From: Dehalococcoidales bacterium
Lineage (GTDB): Bacteria; Chloroflexota; Dehalococcoidia; Dehalococcoidales; UBA5627
Direction of reading: 5' to 3'
DNA length: 33,264 nt
NCBI GenBank assembly: GCA_028707255.1
Contig: JAQTUQ010000016.1
Span: forward strand, 1 to 33,264
How positions within the stretch are numbered: position 1 is the first letter of the stretch; each line of letters opens with the position of its first letter. The position numbers and the translations under genes were made by a program. Positions 1-6,411 of the stretch are shown piece by piece. Under the pieces are notes generated by a model. The model saw nothing but the letters and a program-made list of their open reading frames with translations. It was not told the origin of the DNA and searched no databases.

Positions 1-1
1 T

Positions 2-163
2 GCCAGTAATAACTTCGAGCTGGCGATTGCGGTTGCCGTTGCTGTGTTCGGCATCGGTTCGGGACAGGCATTCGTGGCAGTCATCGGTCCCTTGGTCGAA
101 GTGCCTGTAATGATAGGCTTGGTTAACGTTGCTCTTTATTTTAAAAAGAGATTCTTTTTTTAA
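2..163 (+). CDS. acr3: Acr3-type arsenite efflux transporter, C-terminal end (partial)
   Basis: Only the last 53 codons are present; the gene enters from the left edge in frame 2 and stops with TAA at 161-163. The translation begins [20 protein letters not shown] and contains [19 protein letters not shown], the conserved final helices of the Acr3 (bile acid/arsenite/riboflavin transporter) family. It ends with a short basic tail (KKR). Acr3 proteins export arsenite across the cytoplasmic membrane. The usual partners (arsR, arsC) are not visible in the window and would lie to the left. Family assignment is fairly secure because the NNFELA and GPLVEVPV motifs are characteristic; substrate is inferred. 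Confidence 0.85.
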   Translation, partial: ASNNFELAIAVAVAVFGIGSGQAFVAVIGPLVEVPVMIGLVNVALYFKKRFFF

Positions 164-191
164 AATTTTAACGTTTTTATACAAAATAGTA

Positions 192-220
192 TTGACATCA
201 ATATACATTCATTGTATCCT
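192..220 (+). promoter_or_regulatory. Putative promoter with overlapping palindrome in a 395-bp non-coding gap
   Basis: TTGACA (192-197), 17-nt spacer and TATCCT (215-220) form a plausible sigma-70 type promoter. An inverted repeat, ATACA-N5-TGTAT (203-217), lies in the spacer and runs into the -10 box, where a repressor could block RNA polymerase. The next gene starts at 559, so the leader would be over 300 nt. I found no convincing gene in 164-558; the only short ORFs (about 15 codons from an ATG near 221, and an ATG-TCG-TAA near 313) have no supporting features. Confidence 0.45.
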
Positions 221-558
221 ATATGTTATTCTTATATGATTATCTTGGCTTTGATTGTAAAGACAGATAGGGGATACCGATATCTTGCGCAATAAAATCA
301 GGAGACTGGTTATGTCGTAAGATGTTATTAAATTAATTACCCCTAGCAGAACAAAAGATGACATGTTTTACGCCGGTATTTATTATGTTTACATAGTCAT
401 CTGTTAAACTAGGTTAGATATAATTATTTGTGTCTCCCCACTAAAACCTACATCACTGATACTTTAACCACATCATTAACCACATCACTGCTTTTTATTG
501 AAGTCTCGCCATTTGGGTGGATTTATAAGATTGTTTATGATTGCCAAAGGAGATTGTT

Positions 559-1020
559 ATGAATATTCGAAAAATTATTCCTTATATTATTGTTATAGCT
601 CTGGGAATACTGCTATTAAATCTTGTTGCCACAGCACAACTTCATATGAATGAATTTATGAAAAAGTTTGATATAGACGGGCTCATTATGTGGCATATTC
701 TCGGCGCGGCATTTGCCTTTTTGTTTGGCGTGTTAACAGAGTGGCGTAAAACGTTAATGTTAGTAAAAAAAGAAATACGCGTAAGCTTTTCGGCGTTGTG
801 CGCCTTCGGAATACTGTTATTTGTGATCAGCCTGATTCCGACCTGGACATTCGTAATGCTCTTTGGGATAAATTTCCCGTTCACTTATGGGGCGGGAAGC
901 TTTAGTTTAATTGTTGGAGCGCTGTCTAATTCGTCGATAGTGCAGTATATTTTAGCGGTTGTTACAGGCGGTATGGTAATTAAAGGATTGACACAAAAAA
1001 TAAATCCGTTGAAGATGTAA
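559..1020 (+). CDS. Small integral membrane protein of unknown function, four predicted helices
   Basis: The start at ATG 559 is chosen because AAAGGAG (546-552) lies 6 nt upstream; the in-frame TTG at 541 overlaps that ribosome binding site. The 153-residue product has four hydrophobic stretches: about residues 6-26, 44-62, 77-102 and 115-145. Short charged links separate them (for example EWRKTLMLVKKEIR between helices 2 and 3). I recognise no family motif. It stands alone, between the Acr3 gene and the pyrimidine promoter, and ends 86 nt before that promoter. No cysteine or histidine cluster suggests a metal or redox role. Confidence 0.75.
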   Translation: MNIRKIIPYIIVIALGILLLNLVATAQLHMNEFMKKFDIDGLIMWHILGAAFAFLFGVLTEWRKTLMLVKKEIRVSFSALCAFGILLFVISLIPTWTFVMLFGINFPFTYGAGSFSLIVGALSNSSIVQYILAVVTGGMVIKGLTQKINPLKM

Positions 1021-1105
1021 GAAGGATTCGAAACCAGATTAAAATAAGGGTTTCTGAGTCAATAATGGGAATATAAAATAACAGTAAATAAAAATAAATT
1101 TTTCT

Positions 1106-1135
1106 TTGCATTATCCGCATATACAGTGATATAAT
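1106..1135 (+). promoter_or_regulatory. Promoter of the pyrimidine operon
   Basis: TTGCAT (1106-1111), an 18-nt spacer and a perfect TATAAT (1130-1135) predict transcription starting near 1142. This is just before the PyrR-responsive leader, so the whole attenuator (1154-1246) would be transcribed. It is the strongest promoter-like sequence near the operon. Confidence 0.75.
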
Positions 1136-1153
1136 AGTTTTTAGTTAAATAAC

Positions 1154-1188
1154 ACCTTTAACGCTAGTCCAGAGAGGCTGGCAAGGGT
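1154..1188 (+). promoter_or_regulatory. PyrR-binding loop (anti-antiterminator) of the pyr leader RNA
   Basis: The leader contains AGTCCAGAGAGGCT, the known PyrR recognition consensus. It folds as an upper stem GCTAGTC (1163-1169) with GGCTGGC (1176-1182) around the loop CAGAGA. Below an AAC bulge (1160-1162) is a lower stem, ACCTTT (1154-1159) with AAGGGT (1183-1188). In the Bacillus model, UMP/UTP-bound PyrR stabilises this hairpin and so frees the downstream terminator. Confidence 0.88.
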
Positions 1189-1218
1189 AATATGAATGTG
1201 CGCGAGTTTACCTCTTGC
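1181..1218 (+). promoter_or_regulatory. Antiterminator helix of the pyr leader
   Basis: GCAAG (1181-1185) pairs with CTTGC (1214-1218) and GGTAA (1186-1190) with TTACC (1208-1212), leaving T1213 bulged. This helix uses the 3' side of the PyrR-binding loop and the 5' arm of the terminator, so it excludes both. It would form when PyrR is not bound (low UTP/UMP) and allow read-through. Confidence 0.7.
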
Positions 1219-1246
1219 TGGCAAAGTTACAGTAAGAGGTTTTTTT
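1210..1246 (+). terminator. Attenuator terminator hairpin covering the pyrR ribosome binding site
   Basis: The arm ACCTCTTGCTG (1210-1220) pairs along its full 11 bp (one G-U) with CAGTAAGAGGT (1230-1240), closing a 9-nt loop. A run of seven T (1240-1246) follows, directly before the pyrR ATG at 1247. The 3' arm contains AAGAGG (1234-1239), the likely Shine-Dalgarno of pyrR. Any transcript that reads through but keeps this hairpin would also hide the start site. Confidence 0.88.
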
Positions 1247-1795
1247 ATGGCAAAAAAAGTAATAATGACCGAAGCCGATATCAAGCGTACAATAGCCCGC
1301 ATTTCCCATGAAATTGTCGAACGCAACAAATCCACAAACAATATTATTCTGGTCGGTATGCGCACACGCGGGGTTCCGCTTGCCAAACGCCTGGCATCAA
1401 ATATTGAATCATTTGAAGAAATGAAAATACCGGTCGGAATCCTTGATTTCAGCCTTTACCGTGACGATATTTCTTCCCAGGATATTCCTCTGGTAATTAA
1501 AAGCACCAATATCCCCTCCAGTGTAGACGGAAAAGTTATCGTCCTTGTTGACGATGTTTTATATACCGGGCGCAGCGCACGTGCAGCTTTGGATGCCATT
1601 ATCGACCTCGGGCGGCCTCTCTCAATCCAACTGGCAGTTCTGGTCGACCGCGGGCACAGGGAATTGCCTATACGAGCAGACTATGTCGGTAAGAATATTC
1701 CCAGTTCCAAAGATGAAGAGATAGAAGTTCGTCTCACTGAAACAGATGAAATAGATGAAGTGGCAATTATCCCCAAACCCGGAAGGGAGGGTTAA
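1247..1795 (+). CDS. pyrR: PyrR, pyrimidine operon RNA-binding attenuator / uracil phosphoribosyltransferase
   Basis: PyrR binds the pyr leader RNA in response to UMP/UTP; many homologues also convert uracil and PRPP to UMP. The start at ATG 1247 ([12 protein letters not shown]) gives 182 residues, the normal family length. A longer reading frame from 1196 would start inside the attenuator and is rejected. Hallmarks are [13 protein letters not shown] near residues 34-46 and the PRPP loop [14 protein letters not shown] at 97-110, followed by the [17 protein letters not shown] segment typical of PyrR. It heads the operon, directly behind its own target RNA, and ends 2 nt before pyrB. Autoregulation through the leader is therefore expected. 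Confidence 0.95.
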   Translation: MAKKVIMTEADIKRTIARISHEIVERNKSTNNIILVGMRTRGVPLAKRLASNIESFEEMKIPVGILDFSLYRDDISSQDIPLVIKSTNIPSSVDGKVIVLVDDVLYTGRSARAALDAIIDLGRPLSIQLAVLVDRGHRELPIRADYVGKNIPSSKDEEIEVRLTETDEIDEVAIIPKPGREG

Positions 1796-1797
1796 AA

Positions 1798-2805
1798 ATG
1801 GAAGCATTGGGACAGATTAACGTAATCGATTTAAAGGATGATAATCCGCAACCGGCACAAAAAATATGGAAGCATAAGCATATCCTTGACCTTGATGACT
1901 TTACACCATCCGAAATAGACCTTGTTATGCAAACCACCGATGCCATGCATGAAATACTATCGCGGCCGATTAAAAAAGTACCCACGCTGCGCGGTAAAAC
2001 GGTGGTAACCCTTTTCTACGAAGCGAGCACGCGCACACGTTCGTCTTTCGAACTGGCTGCCAAGAACCTCAGTGCTGATATCAGTAATCTGACCGTTTCC
2101 TCCAGCAGCGTCACCAAGGGTGAAAGTTTAATCGATACGCTGGAAACCATGGAGGCGCTCGGCGCCGATATTATAGTAATGAGGCACCCTAATTCAGGCG
2201 CGCCGAACCTGGCATCGAAACATGTTAAAGCCAGCATAATAAACGCCGGCGACGGCTGGCATGCCCATCCGACTCAGGCGCTGCTCGATATGTACACAAT
2301 GTTAAAATATAAAAACAGTATAAAAAATTTGAAAGTTACCATTATCGGTGACATTATCCACAGCCGCGTCGCCCATTCCAATATCTGGAGCCTGACTAAA
2401 ATGGGAGCCGATGTCACCATCTGCGCTCCTTCCACACTCTTACCAAAAGGCATGGATAATCCGCAGCCATACTTCCCGAAAGTAAATGTCACGACTGACA
2501 TTAATAAGGCAATGAAAGATGCCGATGTGGTAATGGGACTCAGGTTGCAGCTTGAGAGACAGCAAAGCGGGTTGCTACCCAGCATACGGGAGTATGCCAG
2601 ACTATATCAGATAACTGAAGAACGTTTATCAAAGGCTGATAAGGACGTAATCGTAATGCATCCCGGCCCTGTAAACGAGGATGTTGAAATAGCATCGACA
2701 GTCGCTCACGGAGACAAATCGGTTATTACCGAACAGGTAACCAACGGGGTGGCCGTGCGCATGGCACTGTTTTACCTGTTAGCCGGAGGCAGTCACAATG
2801 AATAA
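1798..2805 (+). CDS. pyrB: Aspartate carbamoyltransferase catalytic chain
   Basis: PyrB condenses carbamoyl phosphate with L-aspartate, the committed step of pyrimidine synthesis. Visible signatures are the carbamoyl-phosphate motif STRTRSSFE (residues 77-85), HPTQALLD near 160 and the C-terminal [12 protein letters not shown]. The last replaces the more usual NRG by NED. At 335 residues it is about 25 longer than the typical chain; the extra part is an N-terminal extension (residues 1-25) before the conserved HILDLDDF. The start at ATG 1798 has a good GGGAGGG ribosome binding site. It overlaps pyrC by 8 nt. No pyrI regulatory chain is present, consistent with control by PyrR. Confidence 0.96.
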   Translation: MEALGQINVIDLKDDNPQPAQKIWKHKHILDLDDFTPSEIDLVMQTTDAMHEILSRPIKKVPTLRGKTVVTLFYEASTRTRSSFELAAKNLSADISNLTVSSSSVTKGESLIDTLETMEALGADIIVMRHPNSGAPNLASKHVKASIINAGDGWHAHPTQALLDMYTMLKYKNSIKNLKVTIIGDIIHSRVAHSNIWSLTKMGADVTICAPSTLLPKGMDNPQPYFPKVNVTTDINKAMKDADVVMGLRLQLERQQSGLLPSIREYARLYQITEERLSKADKDVIVMHPGPVNEDVEIASTVAHGDKSVITEQVTNGVAVRMALFYLLAGGSHNE

Positions 2806-4117
2806 AACTATGCTTATAAAAAACGGGCGCATTATTGACCCGTCGCAGGACATGGATATGACGGGTGATTTACTGATAACCGACGGCAGGATAAAAGAAG
2901 TCGCAGCGAGTATTAAAGAAATTCCGGCGGATTGTAATGTACTGGATGCGAAAGGAATGATAGTCTGCCCCGGATTTATAGATTTTCACTGCCACCTGAG
3001 ACAACCGGGCTTTGAAGAAAAAGAAACCATTGCAACCGGAAGTAAAGCCGCCGCCAAAGGCGGTTTTACCACAATCTGCTGCATGCCGAATACAAACCCG
3101 GCTCTCGATAATAGAGCAACCATTGATTATATCAAGTCTGCATCTGCCACCGATGCCTGCATCCGCGTTCTGCCGATTGGCTGCATAACCAAAGGCCGGG
3201 CGGGCAAAGAACTGGCCGATATGGGAGAACTGGCTGAAGCTGGAGTGGTTGCCGTAAGCGATGACGGCTCAACAATTGCCGATTCGCGTATAATGAAACA
3301 GGCTCTCGAATACAGTACGATATTCGGTTTGCTTGTAGGCGACCACTGCGAGGATGTTATGCTGTCCAATGGGGGGCAGATAAATGAAGGTATAATCGCC
3401 ACCAGGCTGGGTTTGAGGGGAATTCCTAATGCGGCCGAAGAGAATATTATCGCCAGGGATATTGCACTGGCAAAACTTACAGGAGCCCGGATTCATATCT
3501 GTCATATCAGTACACATGGTTCGGTAGAACTCGTTCGCAATGCCAAGAAAGATGGCGTTAAAATTACCGTCGAGGTCACTCCCCATCATCTTACTATGGA
3601 TGAGGGAATGGTACTCGGTTTCGACACCAATGCTAAGGTCAATCCTCCCCTGCGCACTCGAAAAGATATTGCGGCGCTCATTGCCGGTTTGAAAGACGAC
3701 ACCATAGACATTATTGCTACCGACCACGCCCCGCATACCGATAACGAAAAACTGTGCGAATTTGCTATTGCCCCCTTCGGTATAAGCGGTTTTGAAACTG
3801 CGCTTGGTAGCCTGATGAAACTGGTTCATAACGGTGATATCGAAATCGGTCTCCTGCTATCCAAGCTGACCGCCGCACCGGCAAAAATCATCGGCAGCAA
3901 ATTCGGCAAACTGGGAACACTCGAACAGGGAGCTATGGCGGATATAACTATATTCGACCCCGATGCGGAATGGAAAGTGAATGTTGAAGAGTTTTATTCC
4001 AGAGGCAGAAACACCCCCCTTAACGGCGAAAAGTTAAAGGGTAAAGTTATGGCAACTATATTTAACGGAAAAGTGGTTTATAAAGACAATTCGGTAAAAC
4101 TAGGAGTTAAAGCGTGA
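2798..4117 (+). CDS. pyrC: Dihydroorotase, class I
   Basis: A zinc amidohydrolase that closes carbamoyl aspartate to dihydroorotate. The metal-binding [10 protein letters not shown] motif is at residues 62-71, followed by [12 protein letters not shown]. Further ligands are in [14 protein letters not shown] and the C-terminal IATDHAPHT. The length (439) and the PGF-DFHCHLR-P pattern fit the class I (PyrC/AllB-like) enzymes rather than the E. coli type. ATG 2798 lies inside the end of pyrB, and the 3' end overlaps carA by 4 nt, so translational coupling is likely. Operon context excludes allantoinase or hydantoinase as the main role. Confidence 0.95.
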   Translation: MNKTMLIKNGRIIDPSQDMDMTGDLLITDGRIKEVAASIKEIPADCNVLDAKGMIVCPGFIDFHCHLRQPGFEEKETIATGSKAAAKGGFTTICCMPNTNPALDNRATIDYIKSASATDACIRVLPIGCITKGRAGKELADMGELAEAGVVAVSDDGSTIADSRIMKQALEYSTIFGLLVGDHCEDVMLSNGGQINEGIIATRLGLRGIPNAAEENIIARDIALAKLTGARIHICHISTHGSVELVRNAKKDGVKITVEVTPHHLTMDEGMVLGFDTNAKVNPPLRTRKDIAALIAGLKDDTIDIIATDHAPHTDNEKLCEFAIAPFGISGFETALGSLMKLVHNGDIEIGLLLSKLTAAPAKIIGSKFGKLGTLEQGAMADITIFDPDAEWKVNVEEFYSRGRNTPLNGEKLKGKVMATIFNGKVVYKDNSVKLGVKA

Positions 4118-5205
4118 ACAAGAAAGCTATTCTGGTACTTGAAGATGGGTCGATTTTTGAGGGATATTCTTTCGGAGCCGATATAGAAACCTATGGAGAA
4201 GTGGTATTCAATACCAGCATGGCCGGTTACCAGGAAATACTGACCGACCCATCTTACGCCGGGCAAATCGTAGTGCCGACATATCCAATGATAGGTAATT
4301 ACGGCATCAATGATAACGACTTTGAATCCAAACGGGTACAGGTGAGCGGATTCGTCGTCAGGGAAGAATGCGAGGAACCCAGTCACTATCAGAGCAGTAT
4401 GACTATTCACGAGTATCTGGTCAATAATAGCATTGCCGGAATACACGGTGTCGATACGCGGGCAATCACGCGGCTTTTACGTTCATGCGGTGTCATGCGC
4501 GGGATTATAACCTGCGAAAAAACACCGCAACAGGCTTTAGCCGAAATAAAGTTAAAGCCGGATTACAGCAACACCGATTTTGTACACAAAGTTTCTTCAC
4601 CTGATACTTACGATTGGCCGGCTCAAAATTGTACCGAAAGTGAGTATAACATTGCTGTTTTAGATTGCGGTTTGAAATTCAGCATACTTAGAAAGTTAAG
4701 TGCGCTAAATTGCAGCTTAAAAGTATTTCCATGTGATACACCGGCAAGTGAGATACTGAAAATTAATCCGGATGGGATTTTGCTGTCACCCGGCCCGGGA
4801 AATCCCGAACTTTTAGATTATATTGTCGATAACGTAAAAATACTGGCTGAAAAAAAGCCGATTATGGGAATATGCCTCGGTAACCAGTTGATAGGCCGGG
4901 CTTTTGGAGCAAAAACTTTCAAACTGAAATTCGGGCACCGTGGCGGCAATCATCCGGTTAAAGAACTCAGTAATGGCAGAATTCATATTACTGCACAGAA
5001 CCATGGGTTTGCGTTAGACCCCGATACGGTTTCCAACGGGCTTGAAATAAGCTTCATTAATCTTAATGATGGCACTGTCGAAGGGATAAGGCACAAGGAA
5101 CTGCCGATTTTCGGTATCCAATATCACTCCGAGGCGTCTCCCGGCCCGCTCGATACCACCTACCTGTTTAAACAATTTTTAGGAATGATTGATAAGAGCA
5201 GATAG
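4114..5205 (+). CDS. carA: Carbamoyl-phosphate synthase small (glutaminase) subunit
   Basis: CarA hydrolyses glutamine and channels ammonia to CarB. It starts with GTG at 4114, sharing GTGA with the pyrC stop; TAGGAG (4101-4106) is correctly spaced. The N-terminal CPSase small domain (about 1-150, with FNTSMAGYQEILTDPSYAGQ) is followed by a class I amidotransferase. Its catalytic triad is intact: Cys254 in GICLGNQ, His338 and Glu340 in GIQYHSEAS. The length of 363 is normal. Its partner carB is not adjacent: about 1.2 kb of unrelated DNA separates them. Confidence 0.96.
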   Translation: MNKKAILVLEDGSIFEGYSFGADIETYGEVVFNTSMAGYQEILTDPSYAGQIVVPTYPMIGNYGINDNDFESKRVQVSGFVVREECEEPSHYQSSMTIHEYLVNNSIAGIHGVDTRAITRLLRSCGVMRGIITCEKTPQQALAEIKLKPDYSNTDFVHKVSSPDTYDWPAQNCTESEYNIAVLDCGLKFSILRKLSALNCSLKVFPCDTPASEILKINPDGILLSPGPGNPELLDYIVDNVKILAEKKPIMGICLGNQLIGRAFGAKTFKLKFGHRGGNHPVKELSNGRIHITAQNHGFALDPDTVSNGLEISFINLNDGTVEGIRHKELPIFGIQYHSEASPGPLDTTYLFKQFLGMIDKSR

Positions 5206-5214
5206 GAAGGTTAT

Positions 5215-5706
5215 ATGCTATCTTACAAAGAAAAACTTAAAAAGCCTTCAAGACAGTTAAGACACGATATGACCGATACTGAAAGGTATCTATGGTCGAA
5301 GCTGAAAATGAGACAGCTTAACGGATATCAGTTCTACAGACAGAAGCCTATAGGCAATTATATAGTCGATTTTTATTGTCCCGCGTTAAAGTTAGTGATA
5401 GAAGTCGATGGCAGTCAGCATTTTTATAATGACGGATTGGAACATGACAAAGAAAGAGATGCATATATCAATAGCCTTGGATTAAAAGTTCTCAGATTCA
5501 CCAACGTCGAAGTGCTAAAGAATATGCAGGGAGTTTTCGACAAAATTATAGAGCATATGAATGAAATCCCCCTTGTTCCCCCTTTTCCAAAGTGGGAGAA
5601 TAAGTCTTCTTTTAAAGGGAAACAGATTACTAAAATAAACCGCAAAGAGAAGTTAATTAATCGCGGGGATAATTCTTTAATAAATAAAGAGAAAGGCAAA
5701 CCATAA
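5215..5706 (+). CDS. DUF559 / Vsr-like endonuclease-domain protein with a repeat-derived C-terminus
   Basis: Residues 1-120 match the DUF559 family, a relative of the Vsr mismatch endonuclease with a PD-(D/E)xK type fold. The signature is seen as Asp52 (IVDFYCP), Glu63-Val-Asp65 (VIEVDGSQH) and a basic RDAYINSLGLKVLRFTN segment. Target and role of the family are not firmly known. The last 40 residues do not look like the domain. They read IPLVPPFPKWENK, a direct translation of a palindromic repeat (5564-5600), followed by a lysine/asparagine-rich tail. The gene sits 9 nt after carA with a GGAAGG ribosome binding site, so it would be co-transcribed with the pyr operon. It has no evident link to pyrimidine synthesis and looks like an insertion. 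Confidence 0.85.
   Translation: MLSYKEKLKKPSRQLRHDMTDTERYLWSKLKMRQLNGYQFYRQKPIGNYIVDFYCPALKLVIEVDGSQHFYNDGLEHDKERDAYINSLGLKVLRFTNVEVLKNMQGVFDKIIEHMNEIPLVPPFPKWENKSSFKGKQITKINRKEKLINRGDNSLINKEKGKP
5564..5600 (+). repeat. Palindromic repeat copy R1, inside the DUF559 reading frame
   Basis: This 37-nt unit begins AAATCCCCCTTG and contains the imperfect palindrome CCCCCTTTTCCAAAGTGGG. Compared with the reverse complement of R2 (5747-5783) it matches at most positions: AAATCCC, CT, T-C-CCCTTT and CAAAG line up without gaps. It has been read in frame as EIPLVPPFPKWE. Repeats of this look are scattered through many bacterial genomes; that statement is from general knowledge. Confidence 0.75.
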
Positions 5707-5746
5707 TGATTATTCTCTCATTTGTCCACAGGGAGACAATATAGCC

Positions 5747-5783
5747 ATTTCTCCCTTTGACAAAGGGAGATTGAGAGGGATTT
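5747..5783 (-). repeat. Palindromic repeat copy R2, inverted relative to R1
   Basis: It contains a perfect 10-bp inverted repeat, TCTCCCTTTG (5750-5759) and CAAAGGGAGA (5761-5770), around one central A, followed by a GAGAGGGATTT tail. The reverse complement aligns over 37 nt with R1. A third, decayed version may lie at 5714-5736 (TCTCTCATTTG then ACAGGGAGA). Together these fill the gap between the DUF559 gene and the next ORF. Confidence 0.75.
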
Positions 5784-5798
5784 AACTGAGGTAACTAG

Positions 5799-6179
5799 AT
5801 GAATAAGAATTCTTGTGAATGCTTAGAGGATGAAAAGAATTTTTGTGAACACTTAAAGGATGGAAAGTGTAAAGTATTAAAAAATATTAAATGCCTTCCT
5901 TATGAGAGAAAGAGAAATAAAAGCTGTTCATTTGCTGACAATTATAATAGGTTACAAGAAAATGGCAATTTATATGCAGATAAAATTAATATAAAAGTAA
6001 TGGATCAAGCGCAAATAAACTGGCATAAATTTATGCAGGATGAGATGCCCAACGGTCGTAAAAATATGACAGCAAAGCCATTAGAAGATGCAATAAGAAA
6101 AGAAATTAGTAATGAATTAACAAAATATAATGTAAATGTCACACACAAACCAGTAAAAATTCCCATACAAAGAATATAA
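5799..6179 (+). CDS. Hypothetical cysteine-rich protein, probably truncated by a frameshift
   Basis: The reading frame is 126 codons. The N-terminal 50 residues hold eight cysteines (including CECLED, FCEHLKDGKC, CLPYERKRNKSC), which may bind metal. The remainder is charged and helical-looking, with QINWHKFMQDEMPNG. I recognise no family. Base composition is visibly richer in A+T than the pyr genes, and the Lys/Asn codons are almost all AAA/AAT, which suggests a foreign origin. Only a weak ribosome binding site (GAGG) precedes ATG 5799. An A5 run at 6155-6159, close to the end, marks a likely frameshift: the next frame continues open for another 62 codons (see the following entry). Confidence 0.6.
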   Translation: MNKNSCECLEDEKNFCEHLKDGKCKVLKNIKCLPYERKRNKSCSFADNYNRLQENGNLYADKINIKVMDQAQINWHKFMQDEMPNGRKNMTAKPLEDAIRKEISNELTKYNVNVTHKPVKIPIQRI

Positions 6180-6345
6180 AGAGGATAAGAATTATAAAAT
6201 ATTTATGGTATGTTTAAATCCTATCGAAGGTTATAAAGACGCTATCGAAATTTTTAAATCTTATCTTGATGGCGTTTACTCTTTATCAGGAGAGCCTTAC
6301 ATAGATGAATTGTTTAAGGAATTATTTAAAATATACAGTAAATAA
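6157..6345 (+). pseudogene. Out-of-frame continuation of the 5799 gene
   Basis: Frame +1 is open from 6157 to the TAA at 6343-6345. It reads KFPYKEYKEDKNYKIF, then MVCLNPIEGYKDAIEIF, and ends ELFKELFKIYSK. Removing one A from the A5 run at 6155-6159 joins it to the upstream frame and gives one protein of about 182 residues. The composition and style (Lys, Tyr, Glu, Ile rich) match the upstream part. An alternative is a separate 46-residue protein starting at ATG 6205, but no ribosome binding site supports that. Confidence 0.5.
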
Positions 6346-6411
6346 ACAAATTAGTATATTAGATTATATATAAAAGCTTGATATAATTATTGACTCTTGA
6401 AAGGGAAATAA

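Noticed and set aside
3269-3829. A 186-codon minus-strand frame
   Set aside because: It lies entirely within pyrC, whose metal-binding motifs are intact. No start signal or family match.
6359-6387. A full promoter for carB
   Set aside because: TATAAT at 6382-6387 is perfect, but the -35 position (TTAGAT) matches in only half its bases in very AT-rich DNA. It is mentioned under carB but not listed as a feature.
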